64,000 bases of DNA, from NCBI GenBank assembly GCA_963763205.1, contig CAVXNQ010000010.1, forward strand, positions 62,001-126,000, given 5' to 3'. Below, one piece after another: positions 1 through 9,670 of this stretch (position 1 is its first letter; every line of letters begins with the position of its first letter). Source of the stretch: DDH964 sp963763205 (lineage in GTDB: Bacteria > Desulfobacterota > Desulfuromonadia > Desulfuromonadales > DDH964). The notes beneath the pieces were generated by a model, which saw only the letters and a program-made list of their open reading frames with translations, made no database searches and had not been told where the DNA came from. The position numbers and the translations under genes are program-made.

Positions 1-289
1 AGCCCTTGATCGGGCTGTAGGCGGAGAAATAGGTGCGCAGCGCGGTCATGACGCTGCTGCCGGTGAGCAGCCCGGTGTTGACGATCAGCGGGTTGGCGTC
101 GCAGTAGGCGGTCGCGACCGGGCGCTCGGCGAGGAGCCGAAAGGAGCGGCCGAAACCGCCCAGGACCTCCTCCAGGTTGGCGCAGGGGATCTCGGCCAGG
201 GTCGCCGCGCCGCTTTGCAGATCGACGGTGCAGCGGGTGTAGAGGACCGCCGCGGGGTCGGCGACGGGATCGGTCGTCAAAATCTTCAT
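1..289 (-). CDS. Aldehyde:ferredoxin oxidoreductase, N-terminal part (cut by window edge)
   Basis: Only about 96 residues of the N-terminus are visible; the rest lies beyond the window edge. The reading MKILTTDPV... contains NPLIVNTGLLTGSS and YSPIKG, which correspond to the pterin-binding N-terminal domain of the AOR family (compare NKLVIAPGLLTGT and AKSPLTG in the second AOR of this window, at 39087). Family members oxidise aldehydes to acids with a tungstopterin and a [4Fe-4S] cluster and pass electrons to ferredoxin. The ATG at 289 is the last gene seen of a minus-strand series gabT1 - GDH1 - moaD-like - AOR. That context suggests it oxidises the semialdehyde made by the aminotransferase. 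This is an inference; the cluster-binding cysteines are outside the window. Confidence 0.75.
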   Translation of the reverse strand, partial: MKILTTDPVADPAAVLYTRCTVDLQSGAATLAEIPCANLEEVLGGFGRSFRLLAERPVATAYCDANPLIVNTGLLTGSSVMTALRTYFSAYSPIKG

Positions 290-351
290 GGTTCTGGCTC
301 CTTCGGCCTAGGGGAAAACGGGGGGCGCGCCGATTCGGGAATGCACCGAAA

Positions 352-576
352 TCACCCTCCCTCCAGGAGGGGGAGAAGCGCGAGGGTGTCGCCATCGCGC
401 AAGGGGTCGTCGAGGCTGGCATGGCGGTCGTTGATCAGGACGATGCCGAGCAGCTGATCGGAGAGTTGCAGCGCCGCCACCACCTCGCGGGGACGGGTAC
501 CGGCCGGCAGCTCGCGCACCTCTTCCTTGAAGCGGCCGATCCGGAACACCCCGAACAGACGTATTCTGATATTCAT
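352..576 (-). CDS. MoaD/ThiS-family ubiquitin-like sulfur carrier
   Basis: A 74-residue protein with the MoaD/ThiS features: a short beta-grasp length, the segment DGDTLALLPLLEGG at the end, and a C-terminal Gly-Gly, the residue pair that is adenylated and thiocarboxylated in sulfur carriers. It sits between GDH1 (95 bp upstream) and the AOR gene (62 bp downstream), all minus strand. MoaD-like proteins next to AOR genes are common, and they are thought to serve synthesis or sulfuration of the tungstopterin cofactor. A dedicated role for this AOR is inferred from position only. Confidence 0.8.
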   Translation of the reverse strand: MNIRIRLFGVFRIGRFKEEVRELPAGTRPREVVAALQLSDQLLGIVLINDRHASLDDPLRDGDTLALLPLLEGG

Positions 577-670
577 GCGGCAACTCCTGAAAAAACGATG
601 TGCAAAGTTTTACGCGAAGGGCCGGGCAGGTCCAAGCCTGATTCCGCGGCCGGAGCGCGTCCGCCACCCC

Positions 671-3664
<2,994 letters not shown>

Positions 3665-3733
3665 CGCTCATCCTGTTTGCCGGGAAAAGGCGGCGCGGGC
3701 CGGATACCGGTTTCCGCGCCGCCGTACGGGATA

Positions 3734-5080
3734 CTACTGGCCGAGAACCTCGGCGCAGGCCTCGGCGAAGGCGTCGAGGGCGGTTTCGAGCTGGCGGTCG
3801 GTGATCACCAGCGGCGGCAGGAAGCGGATCACGTTGCCGAAGATGCCGGCGCCCATGGTCAGCACACCGCGCTTGAAGCAGGCCTGGATGATGCGGCCGA
3901 CCTCGTCCTTGGCCGGCGCCTTGGTCTGCGGGTCCTTGACCAGCTCGATGGCGACCATGGCGCCCAGTTCGCGGATGTCACCGATCTGCGGAAAGCGCTC
4001 CTGCAGCTGCCGCATCCGGGAGCTGATGGTGGCGCCGACCTTCGCCGCGCGGGCGGAGAGGTCCTCCTTCTCCATCAGCTCCAGGGTGGCGAGCGCCGCG
4101 GCGCAGGCCACCGGGTTGCCGCCGAAGGTGCCGCCGATGCGCCCCGGGGTCGGGGCGTCCATGAGCTCGGCCTTGCCGACCACCGCCGACAGGGGCAGCC
4201 CCGAGGCGATCCCCTTGGCCAGGGTCATCAGGTCGGGGACGACGCCGAAGTGCTCGACCGCGAACATCTTGCCGGTGCGGGCGAAGCCGGTCTGCACCTC
4301 GTCAGCGATGAAGACGATGTCGTTCGCTTCGCAGATCTGCTTCAGGCCCGGGAGGAACTCCTTGGGCGGGACGATGAAGCCCCCCTCTCCCTGTACCGGC
4401 TCGATCACCATCGCCCCGATGTTGTCGGGGGCGACCTCGGAGATGAAGAAGCGCTCGAAGGCTTCCAGGCAGTGCATGCCGCACTCGGGATAGGTCGAGC
4501 GGTAGATGCAGCGGTAGCAGTAGGCCGAGGGGATCTTGTAGACCTCGGGAGCGAAGGGGCCGAACTGGTGCTTGTAGGGCTTGACCTTGCTGGTCAGGGT
4601 CATGGTCAGCAGGGTGCGGCCGTGGTAGCCGGCCTCGAAGGCGATCACCCCGGGCTTGCCGGTGGCGGCGCGGGCGATCTTGACGGCGTTCTCCACCGCC
4701 TCGGCGCCGCTGTTGACGAACATCGCCTTCTTGGCGTGGTCCCCGGGGGTGATTGCGGCAAGCTTCTCGGCCAGCTCGACGTAGGAGTCGTACATCCCCA
4801 CCATGAAGCAGCTGTGCAGCAGCTTGTCGGCCTGCGCCTTGATCGCCGCGACCACGCTCTCCGGGCAGTGGCCGGCGTTGATCACGCCGATGCCGCCGTA
4901 AAGGTCGATGTAGGTGTTCTGGTCGATGTCGCGGATCGCCGCCCCCTGCGCCGATTCGATGAAGATCGGCGCCAGGTTGGAGATCCCCTGGGAAACGTAC
5001 TGCTGTTTTTTCTGCAGCAGCGACTTGGTCCGCTCCCCCTGGCCGTTGCCGGCCGCCGGCAGTTCCTGTCCTGTGAGCAT
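3734..5080 (-). CDS. gabT: 4-aminobutyrate / 5-aminovalerate aminotransferase (class III, PLP)
   Basis: A 448-residue class III aminotransferase. Visible motifs are FVNSGAEAVENA (about residues 121-132), GYHGRT (151-156), the PLP aspartate in IADEVQTG (Asp260) and the PLP lysine in LMTLAKGIASG (Lys289). It transfers the omega-amino group of GABA or a homologue to 2-oxoglutarate. A cysteine-rich stretch (CYRC...CGMHC, 188-204) matches the GabT/DavT subgroup. It is the first gene of a minus-strand operon that continues to GDH1, the MoaD-like protein and AOR1. A sigma-54 promoter lies about 85 bp upstream. GABA and 5-aminovalerate cannot be told apart from sequence alone. Confidence 0.87.
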   Translation of the reverse strand: MLTGQELPAAGNGQGERTKSLLQKKQQYVSQGISNLAPIFIESAQGAAIRDIDQNTYIDLYGGIGVINAGHCPESVVAAIKAQADKLLHSCFMVGMYDSYVELAEKLAAITPGDHAKKAMFVNSGAEAVENAVKIARAATGKPGVIAFEAGYHGRTLLTMTLTSKVKPYKHQFGPFAPEVYKIPSAYCYRCIYRSTYPECGMHCLEAFERFFISEVAPDNIGAMVIEPVQGEGGFIVPPKEFLPGLKQICEANDIVFIADEVQTGFARTGKMFAVEHFGVVPDLMTLAKGIASGLPLSAVVGKAELMDAPTPGRIGGTFGGNPVACAAALATLELMEKEDLSARAAKVGATISSRMRQLQERFPQIGDIRELGAMVAIELVKDPQTKAPAKDEVGRIIQACFKRGVLTMGAGIFGNVIRFLPPLVITDRQLETALDAFAEACAEVLGQ

Positions 5081-5164
5081 GGCTGTTCCTCCTTTATGGG
5101 TGGGCTCTTCCGCAAGCCGGAAGCGGGTGTGTGGTGAGCGGTGAGTGGTGCCGGCTTCTGGAAT

Positions 5165-5181
5165 TTCAATAAGGGTGCCAA
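5165..5181 (-). promoter_or_regulatory. Sigma-54 (-24/-12) promoter for gabT1-GDH1-moaD-AOR1
   Basis: Read on the minus strand the site is TTGGCACCCTTATTGAA. It has GG at -24, exactly ten bases, then GA in place of GC at -12. The only departure from the consensus TGGCAC-N5-TTGC is that A. Predicted start near 5153, leaving a leader of about 70 nt before gabT1. The same GA variant occurs at the gabT2 promoter (33430-33446). Confidence 0.7.
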
Positions 5182-5257
5182 CCCGGAGGAAAAACCGGAA
5201 ACCATGGAATTTCGAATATTTACCGGCACTGGCGGCGGTGGGCGGGGCGGGGGGAAG

Positions 5258-5292
5258 TTTTCAGAAATGAAAACAATTTTCAGGGGTGAAAC
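5258..5292 (-). promoter_or_regulatory. Tandem palindromic activator site upstream of gabT1
   Basis: Two 16-bp sites, TTTTCAGAAATGAAAA (5258-5273, perfect) and TTTTCAGGGGTGAAAC (5277-5292), share the form TTTCA-N4-TGAAA. They are 19 bp apart centre to centre, close to two helical turns. They lie roughly 85-120 bp upstream of the -24 element, the usual place for binding by an enhancer-binding protein. The cognate regulator is unknown; the PAS activators at 18348 and 33694 are candidates. Confidence 0.55.
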
Positions 5293-5401
5293 AATTCGAT
5301 GGAAGGGATCAGAGCCCTGACATCAACTTGAAGACGTGGCTTGGCAAAAAGTTGACGAAGACAAACTCCTGGGCAGGAGCGGGAAGACCATTAACTCATT
5401 G

Positions 5402-5739
5402 CTACGAAAAATGTTTGCGTAACTCACCGATCTCCCAACTCTGCAGTAATTGTTGAACAAGTGGCCTCACCGTCGCTATAAATTCGGTCGTCGTATCTGC
5501 TGGAAGAGAACCGTTCAGAAGTATACTCACGAGTCGTTGCAAGTCCTGGCAATATTCTCCTCCCGCGTGTAACCCGGGCGGAAATCTGAGTCTTTTGTCG
5601 CTTCTCGATGCAGACGGCGCGCATAGGTTATCTCCGCTGATGCCGCATCAAGAACCGCATCGGGATCCTTTAGACCGTTGCCAAGTATTCGGTAACAAAA
5701 GAGTTCTATATTGTATTCAGGGCTAACAAGAGTGATCAA
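5402..5739 (-). CDS. Small hypothetical protein, one frameshift
   Basis: Translation from ATG 5739 gives MITLVSPEYNIELFC and so on to ...PGYTREE, then hits a stop. One base appears to be missing near 5572. After correction the frame continues with YCQDLQRLVSILLNGSLP and ends ...ELRKHFS at 5402, a 112-residue helical acidic-basic protein with no family I recognise. It is the last member of a low-GC minus-strand gene series starting at 9517. Two overlapping shorter frames in this stretch are the two halves of this gene. Reality as a gene is supported by the coherent sequence after one correction, not by homology. Confidence 0.5.
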
Positions 5740-5854
5740 TGTTTTATTTCACCTAGAAGATATTGATATTAAACAGGCTTGGCCATGATACAGCAACGTG
5801 CATAATATTAACTTGGAAAAACATGGCTTACCTTGGCGTATTTAAGTAAAAGTT

Positions 5855-6085
5855 TTAAAATATCCCTTTTCCTATAAATATTATGAATGTAACATGAACC
5901 ATTAGGATGGCAGCAACAATCATCACTAAATAGCCAGTTATCACGATAATTCCTGCCTTAATCCCATTTTGAAAAATAATTACAAACAAGATCGGAAGTC
6001 CAAAAATAATAGCACCTAAAGCTGGCGAGACACACAAGGTAACTATAATACTGATGATTGTAATTGTAACTATTTGTTTTTCCAT
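5855..6085 (-). CDS. Small hydrophobic membrane protein
   Basis: A 76-residue protein that is almost entirely hydrophobic, with two or three predicted membrane segments (about residues 6-40 and 45-75) and hardly any charged residues beyond MEK at the start and GKGIF at the end. It is AT-rich relative to the catabolic genes around it. It begins 36 bp after the DUF2971 gene on the same strand. Function unknown; small membrane proteins of this shape are frequent in accessory cassettes. Confidence 0.5.
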   Translation of the reverse strand: MEKQIVTITIISIIVTLCVSPALGAIIFGLPILFVIIFQNGIKAGIIVITGYLVMIVAAILMVHVTFIIFIGKGIF

Positions 6086-6121
6086 TTTTTATTTATTTAC
6101 AAGATATTTTTTTCAGCGTCT

Positions 6122-6745
6122 TTAAAGAGGTTTATACATTAACCGAAATTTGTCAGTTCGAGGCGTTGTTTTCCAGAATTTAAGGTTCGGGTAATTGGCT
6201 TCTTCCGCCCACTGTATTACGAGTTGCTGATCCTCTAGTTGCATCTTTAGGCCAAAACGAATTCCAATAAGTTCCTCCTTCCTAAAACCCCGATATGGGG
6301 ATGGATCATGGTCCAAATTTGCAGAAACGCGATATTCATTTTCGCGTTTCCACGCTTCGTATTTCGTCCATGGAAGTCGATGAATTGTGTCTGGATTGAA
6401 AGGTGGAAAAACCTTTACGTAATCAATTGGCTGCGCGAATGCTAAAAAAGAACTTTCAGCAATGGTGCGGTCTGTATCAATTTCAAATTCAAAACAGATT
6501 CCCCTATGGGAGTCTGCGTAATATGAAAATTGTAAAATTTCGTCATGCTCCGGTCCACATAGAGAAAAAATTCCTGTATTTGATAAATACCCAAAAAGAT
6601 GATCGGCAGTTCCAATATTACAATCATACGGATCATTTAATTTGTCAGGAGTTGAGCAATAGACGCGCTGATTTTCAATAATATCGCGCACCCAATTCTT
6701 TTGCTCCTCCGTTGAAAATGCACGATATTTATATAACTTAATCAT
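6122..6745 (-). CDS. DUF2971-family protein
   Basis: Residues LYKYRAFS near the start, LNDPYDCN, the SYYADSHRGICFEFE segment (family pattern: ...HYaxxHxGxCfeF) and a WKRENEYRV motif fit DUF2971, a family of unknown biochemical role often found in accessory and defence-rich regions. I chose ATG 6745, because AGAAGG sits five bases upstream; an earlier ATG at 6769 adds eight residues with no good ribosome site. The gene lies 56 bp after the trypsin-TPR gene and 36 bp before the small membrane gene, so a shared transcript is likely. Codon use is AT-rich. Confidence 0.75.
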   Translation of the reverse strand: MIKLYKYRAFSTEEQKNWVRDIIENQRVYCSTPDKLNDPYDCNIGTADHLFGYLSNTGIFSLCGPEHDEILQFSYYADSHRGICFEFEIDTDRTIAESSFLAFAQPIDYVKVFPPFNPDTIHRLPWTKYEAWKRENEYRVSANLDHDPSPYRGFRKEELIGIRFGLKMQLEDQQLVIQWAEEANYPNLKFWKTTPRTDKFRLMYKPL

Positions 6746-6801
6746 ATTAACCTTCTGAAAATTATCCATTTGGAATAAGAAACAAGGTTGGATTACCTTC
6801 C

Positions 6802-8094
6802 TTATGGCAGAACAATTTTATCGAAAAACTCTACAGCTATGGTTGGATCAATATTTTTGAGCCTTTTGTATACTTCCATTACCTGCTCTGTCTGGCCAGA
6901 AATTCTGTAGACAATGCCCAAATTGAACCAGGTTTCAGCGTTCTCTGGCTGGATACGAAGCGCCTGTTGGAGTGCCTTGGTGGCCTTTGTTGTTTGGCCT
7001 GATTTTGAATAGGCCAAACCTAACATACCCCACGCCTTGGCATCCCCTGGATTAATATTTAACGCCCCTTGGAGTTCATCTATGGCACTGGCTGTCTGAT
7101 CTTTCTTTAGATAGACATCGCAAAGTTTGTACAAAGCGTCGCCATATCCCGGATTATTACGAAGTGCCTCCTGGTAAGCATCAATTGATTTATCTATTTG
7201 ACCGGACTCTGAGTATGCAAAACCCAGCAAGTACCATCCGATGTGATTTTCAGGGTTAATACGCAATGCCTGCTTATAGGCCTCGATTTCTTTAACAGTC
7301 TGGCCAGTTTCACCATAACCAGCACCCAGGTATCCCCAGGCTACGGCTACGGTTGGCTGAGCTTTTGTCCAGCGAAGTGAATGATCAATAAGTGCACCCC
7401 ATTCCTCTTTTTCCTCTAGTGCAATCGCATGGTTGAGCCAGTCAGTAAGAGGAGTCTCCGGCCTTGAGGCTTCTGCGTGCCTCCTAGGCAACTCACTGAC
7501 CCACTCAACCGGCACAGCGAAATTGAGTTGCTGGCCTTCGGTCAGGTAAAAAGTTGGCAATCCGACAAGCCTCCCTTCCTCATCAAACAGGCCGCCTCCA
7601 CTAGAACCGGGCGAAATAGGGGCGGTGATCTGGAGGTATTGCCCATCCTCCACAGACCGCAGACTAGAAATAATGCCTTCAGACAAAGTCAGATCGAGTC
7701 CTCGGGGTGCACCGATGGCGTAAACGCGCGCCCCAACCTTGATTCTGCTGGTGCTGCCCATCACAACAGCCGGAGCCTTGAGTCCGCTGACGGAGAGCGA
7801 ACAAACATCGCGATCCTTGTCATAGAATCGCAGCTTTGCCGGATATTTTACCGTTTGATACACGACCTGAATTGTTGCGGCATCCTCAACCACATGGCAG
7901 TTAGTGGCAATTTCGCCATCAGGTAGCACGACCCCACTTCCTAACCCCTGTGCTTCACCATTTGCTTTGAAGGTCAGAACAATGACAACACTTGGTGACA
8001 CCGTATCGAAAACTTCGCTAGCTGTCTTTGCCTGGGCGTCGAAGGCGAGTAGCAGCAGGATCGCGGCCCAAAGCACTCTACTTCCAGACCTCAT
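6802..8094 (-). CDS. Exported trypsin-like serine protease with five TPR repeats
   Basis: 430 residues. A signal peptide (residues 1-22, hydrophobic LWAAILLLLAF then AQA) points to the periplasm. The protease part carries a full triad: His67 in TNCHVV, Asp96 in KDRDVCSL and Ser165 in PGSSGGGL, as in HtrA-type enzymes, but without a PDZ domain. Residues about 248-417 form five consecutive TPRs of exactly 34 residues, each with an SGQT/TGQT/KDQT turn. The start is set by GAGGAGG upstream of ATG 8094. It sits mid-cassette on the minus strand, 47 bp after the conserved unknown gene. The TPRs probably bind a protein partner. No substrate can be named. Confidence 0.82.
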   Translation of the reverse strand: MRSGSRVLWAAILLLLAFDAQAKTASEVFDTVSPSVVIVLTFKANGEAQGLGSGVVLPDGEIATNCHVVEDAATIQVVYQTVKYPAKLRFYDKDRDVCSLSVSGLKAPAVVMGSTSRIKVGARVYAIGAPRGLDLTLSEGIISSLRSVEDGQYLQITAPISPGSSGGGLFDEEGRLVGLPTFYLTEGQQLNFAVPVEWVSELPRRHAEASRPETPLTDWLNHAIALEEKEEWGALIDHSLRWTKAQPTVAVAWGYLGAGYGETGQTVKEIEAYKQALRINPENHIGWYLLGFAYSESGQIDKSIDAYQEALRNNPGYGDALYKLCDVYLKKDQTASAIDELQGALNINPGDAKAWGMLGLAYSKSGQTTKATKALQQALRIQPENAETWFNLGIVYRISGQTEQVMEVYKRLKNIDPTIAVEFFDKIVLP

Positions 8095-8141
8095 GGAATT
8101 TCCCTCCTCAAAGCATTGATTTGAAGCAACACAACTTCAGC

Positions 8142-9140
8142 TCACCAATCCCCATCCCTCATGTTATCTCGCATTTTGCCAGAATAGACGATGACACACC
8201 TTGGCTTCACCGGCTCATTGCCTGGAATGATTTTTCGCATAACCCGGCGCCCCCTAGCCGCGATACCCTCCAAGTTCGCCAAAATGCTTGAGCCCTGAAG
8301 CACCTCCTCGTCCTTGGCGTAATATTCGAACCAGGGGAGCCCAGCCGAGGCATAGTCTTTGGCCGTTGGTGGAACTATCGGCGGTTTGCGGCCGGTGACC
8401 GCCAAATACTCAGCGCTGTTGGCGATATTGACAAAGCAGCGAGAACGGGCATGAGTCTCCCAGGACTTCAATCCGAAACGATCCTTGTAAATTTCCTGAC
8501 GCATCAGCCCACCTGGAGCCAGACCCATCCCAAATGACGATCCCTCCTCGCTTGGTCGGGCTCGCATAAACGTTGGCGTGGGGAAGGAATCCACCTCTCT
8601 TTGCCAGGCGTCGTAGAACTCCCCTTTCATTGGATAGACACAAAACTGCAGTCCCCCGAATTCAGCCTTTCCGGTCAATTGCTCTTCAGCCGTAAATCCG
8701 CCACCTAAGGGCATGGCCACAAACTGTCTGATCAAACCCTCTGCGATGCAAAAGCCGTCGATCCAGCGCTGGCCTGGTGCAACGACGTAATCCTGAGGGG
8801 AACCGGACAGTTCATTCGTCCAGGATGTGCCGGACACTGCGTTGATCTTGCCGGCTGCCACCTTGACGGCACAGGGATAGGACCCGGCGAAGTTGATCCA
8901 CATCGCTTCGGCTTGGTACATGGGCAGAAAAACCCCACCCCGCATTCTCCAGTCAAGCGGCACCCGATCATGAAAATCCTCGACATGACTCAAGGGGAAA
9001 TCTTCAAACCCCGGCGGCAATGGATACTCATTCCCGTCGTCGGGCAACCGGAGGGTCCGCTTGAATGTTATAGAGCAGATCGCCTTTGGGTGTATCTCGG
9101 GGAAACGAAAAACCAGTCGATTGCCTTCCAAAGTGATCAT
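8142..9140 (-). CDS. Conserved protein of unknown function ending in DGDW
   Basis: 332 residues from ATG 9140, preceded by an unusually strong GGAGGAGGG site. A TTG 18 bp upstream is a weaker alternative. No signal peptide or membrane segment. Segments such as DWRMRGGVFLPMYQAEAMWINF, here only quoted in part as RGGVFLPMYQAEAMW, and FVAMPLGGGFTAEEQLTG look like strongly conserved core motifs, and I recall similar uncharacterised proteins in other bacteria, but I cannot name a family. It ends in MRDGDW; its upstream neighbour, the XRE regulator, ends in VKDGDW with different codons. The XRE stop is only 23 bp upstream of this ATG, so the two are surely co-transcribed. Confidence 0.7.
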   Translation of the reverse strand: MITLEGNRLVFRFPEIHPKAICSITFKRTLRLPDDGNEYPLPPGFEDFPLSHVEDFHDRVPLDWRMRGGVFLPMYQAEAMWINFAGSYPCAVKVAAGKINAVSGTSWTNELSGSPQDYVVAPGQRWIDGFCIAEGLIRQFVAMPLGGGFTAEEQLTGKAEFGGLQFCVYPMKGEFYDAWQREVDSFPTPTFMRARPSEEGSSFGMGLAPGGLMRQEIYKDRFGLKSWETHARSRCFVNIANSAEYLAVTGRKPPIVPPTAKDYASAGLPWFEYYAKDEEVLQGSSILANLEGIAARGRRVMRKIIPGNEPVKPRCVIVYSGKMRDNMRDGDW

Positions 9141-9163
9141 TTGCCCTCCTCCTTCCAACCTGG

Positions 9164-9517
9164 CTACCAGTCTCCATCCTTTACTTCACGCACGATGCGC
9201 ACAACAGCATGATCTGGAAGTTCTTTCAGCTGACGTAAAAGCTCAGCAAAAAGCTGTGGTCGCTTAAGGATAATATTCAGCAGGTCGCTGGAGACTTTCC
9301 CCGCCAAAGCCAAAAGCACGTCGGGATCTTCACTCAATTCTACTGCTAGCTTACGGATGACATCCTCGGAAGGTGGAGAAAACACTCCGCGCTCAATCTT
9401 GCTCAGGTAGGCCGGCTCGATCCCCACCCTCTGGGCGACTTGCCTTACGGAAAACCTTTTGTCTTCCTCTACATGCTTTTCGCGGCATTTCCGTATATGT
9501 TCACCGAAAGAGATCAT
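9164..9517 (-). CDS. XRE-family helix-turn-helix regulator
   Basis: 117 residues with an XRE HTH at about residues 20-75 (VRQVAQRVGIEPAYLSKIERG). The C-terminal part is helical and ends VREVKDGDW. It heads the low-GC minus-strand cassette. A perfect palindrome covers its start codon and the bases just upstream, which strongly suggests autorepression. No Shine-Dalgarno sequence precedes ATG 9517, and a TTGACG element 17 bp from TATGTA would put the transcript start at or next to the ATG. So translation may be leaderless. Targets beyond its own cassette are unknown. Confidence 0.85.
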   Translation of the reverse strand: MISFGEHIRKCREKHVEEDKRFSVRQVAQRVGIEPAYLSKIERGVFSPPSEDVIRKLAVELSEDPDVLLALAGKVSSDLLNIILKRPQLFAELLRQLKELPDHAVVRIVREVKDGDW

Positions 9518-9536
9518 GTGTAGTACATACTACACA
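9517..9536. promoter_or_regulatory. Perfect palindromic operator overlapping the XRE start codon
   Basis: Sequence TGTGTAGTA-CA-TACTACACA: two perfect 9-base arms with a two-base centre. The first base of the palindrome is the A of the XRE start codon (minus strand). It also covers the proposed -10 element TATGTA, with TTGACG 17 bp upstream. Binding here would block the promoter directly. Confidence 0.7.
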
Positions 9537-9612
9537 CTTCATAATCCGTCAATCTCAAATTATTCTTTGGACTGCTTAATCAGGTTCGATCAGCATGGCC
9601 CCTGCGCAAAGC

Positions 9613-9628
9613 TGGCAAACATCTTGCT
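9613..9628 (+). promoter_or_regulatory. Sigma-54 promoter for the sensor kinase / NtrC regulator operon
   Basis: TGGCAAACATCTTGCT: GG, ten bases, GC, with a consensus TTGCT -12 block. Predicted start near 9639, about 30 bp before the kinase ATG at 9671. If real, the two-component genes are themselves under sigma-54 control, possibly by their own regulator. Confidence 0.6.
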
Positions 9629-9670
9629 GTCTGAGGTATAACTGTTTCTATCGCCTCGGAGCCCTCATCG

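Noticed and set aside
6403..6681. 92-residue open frame on the plus strand inside the DUF2971 gene
   Set aside because: It overlaps a recognisable gene on the other strand completely and has no ribosome site or domain pattern.
6802..8094. Intracellular trypsin-TPR conflict-system effector
   Set aside because: A clear signal peptide precedes the protease domain, so the enzyme is most likely exported; a defence role cannot be claimed from this gene alone.
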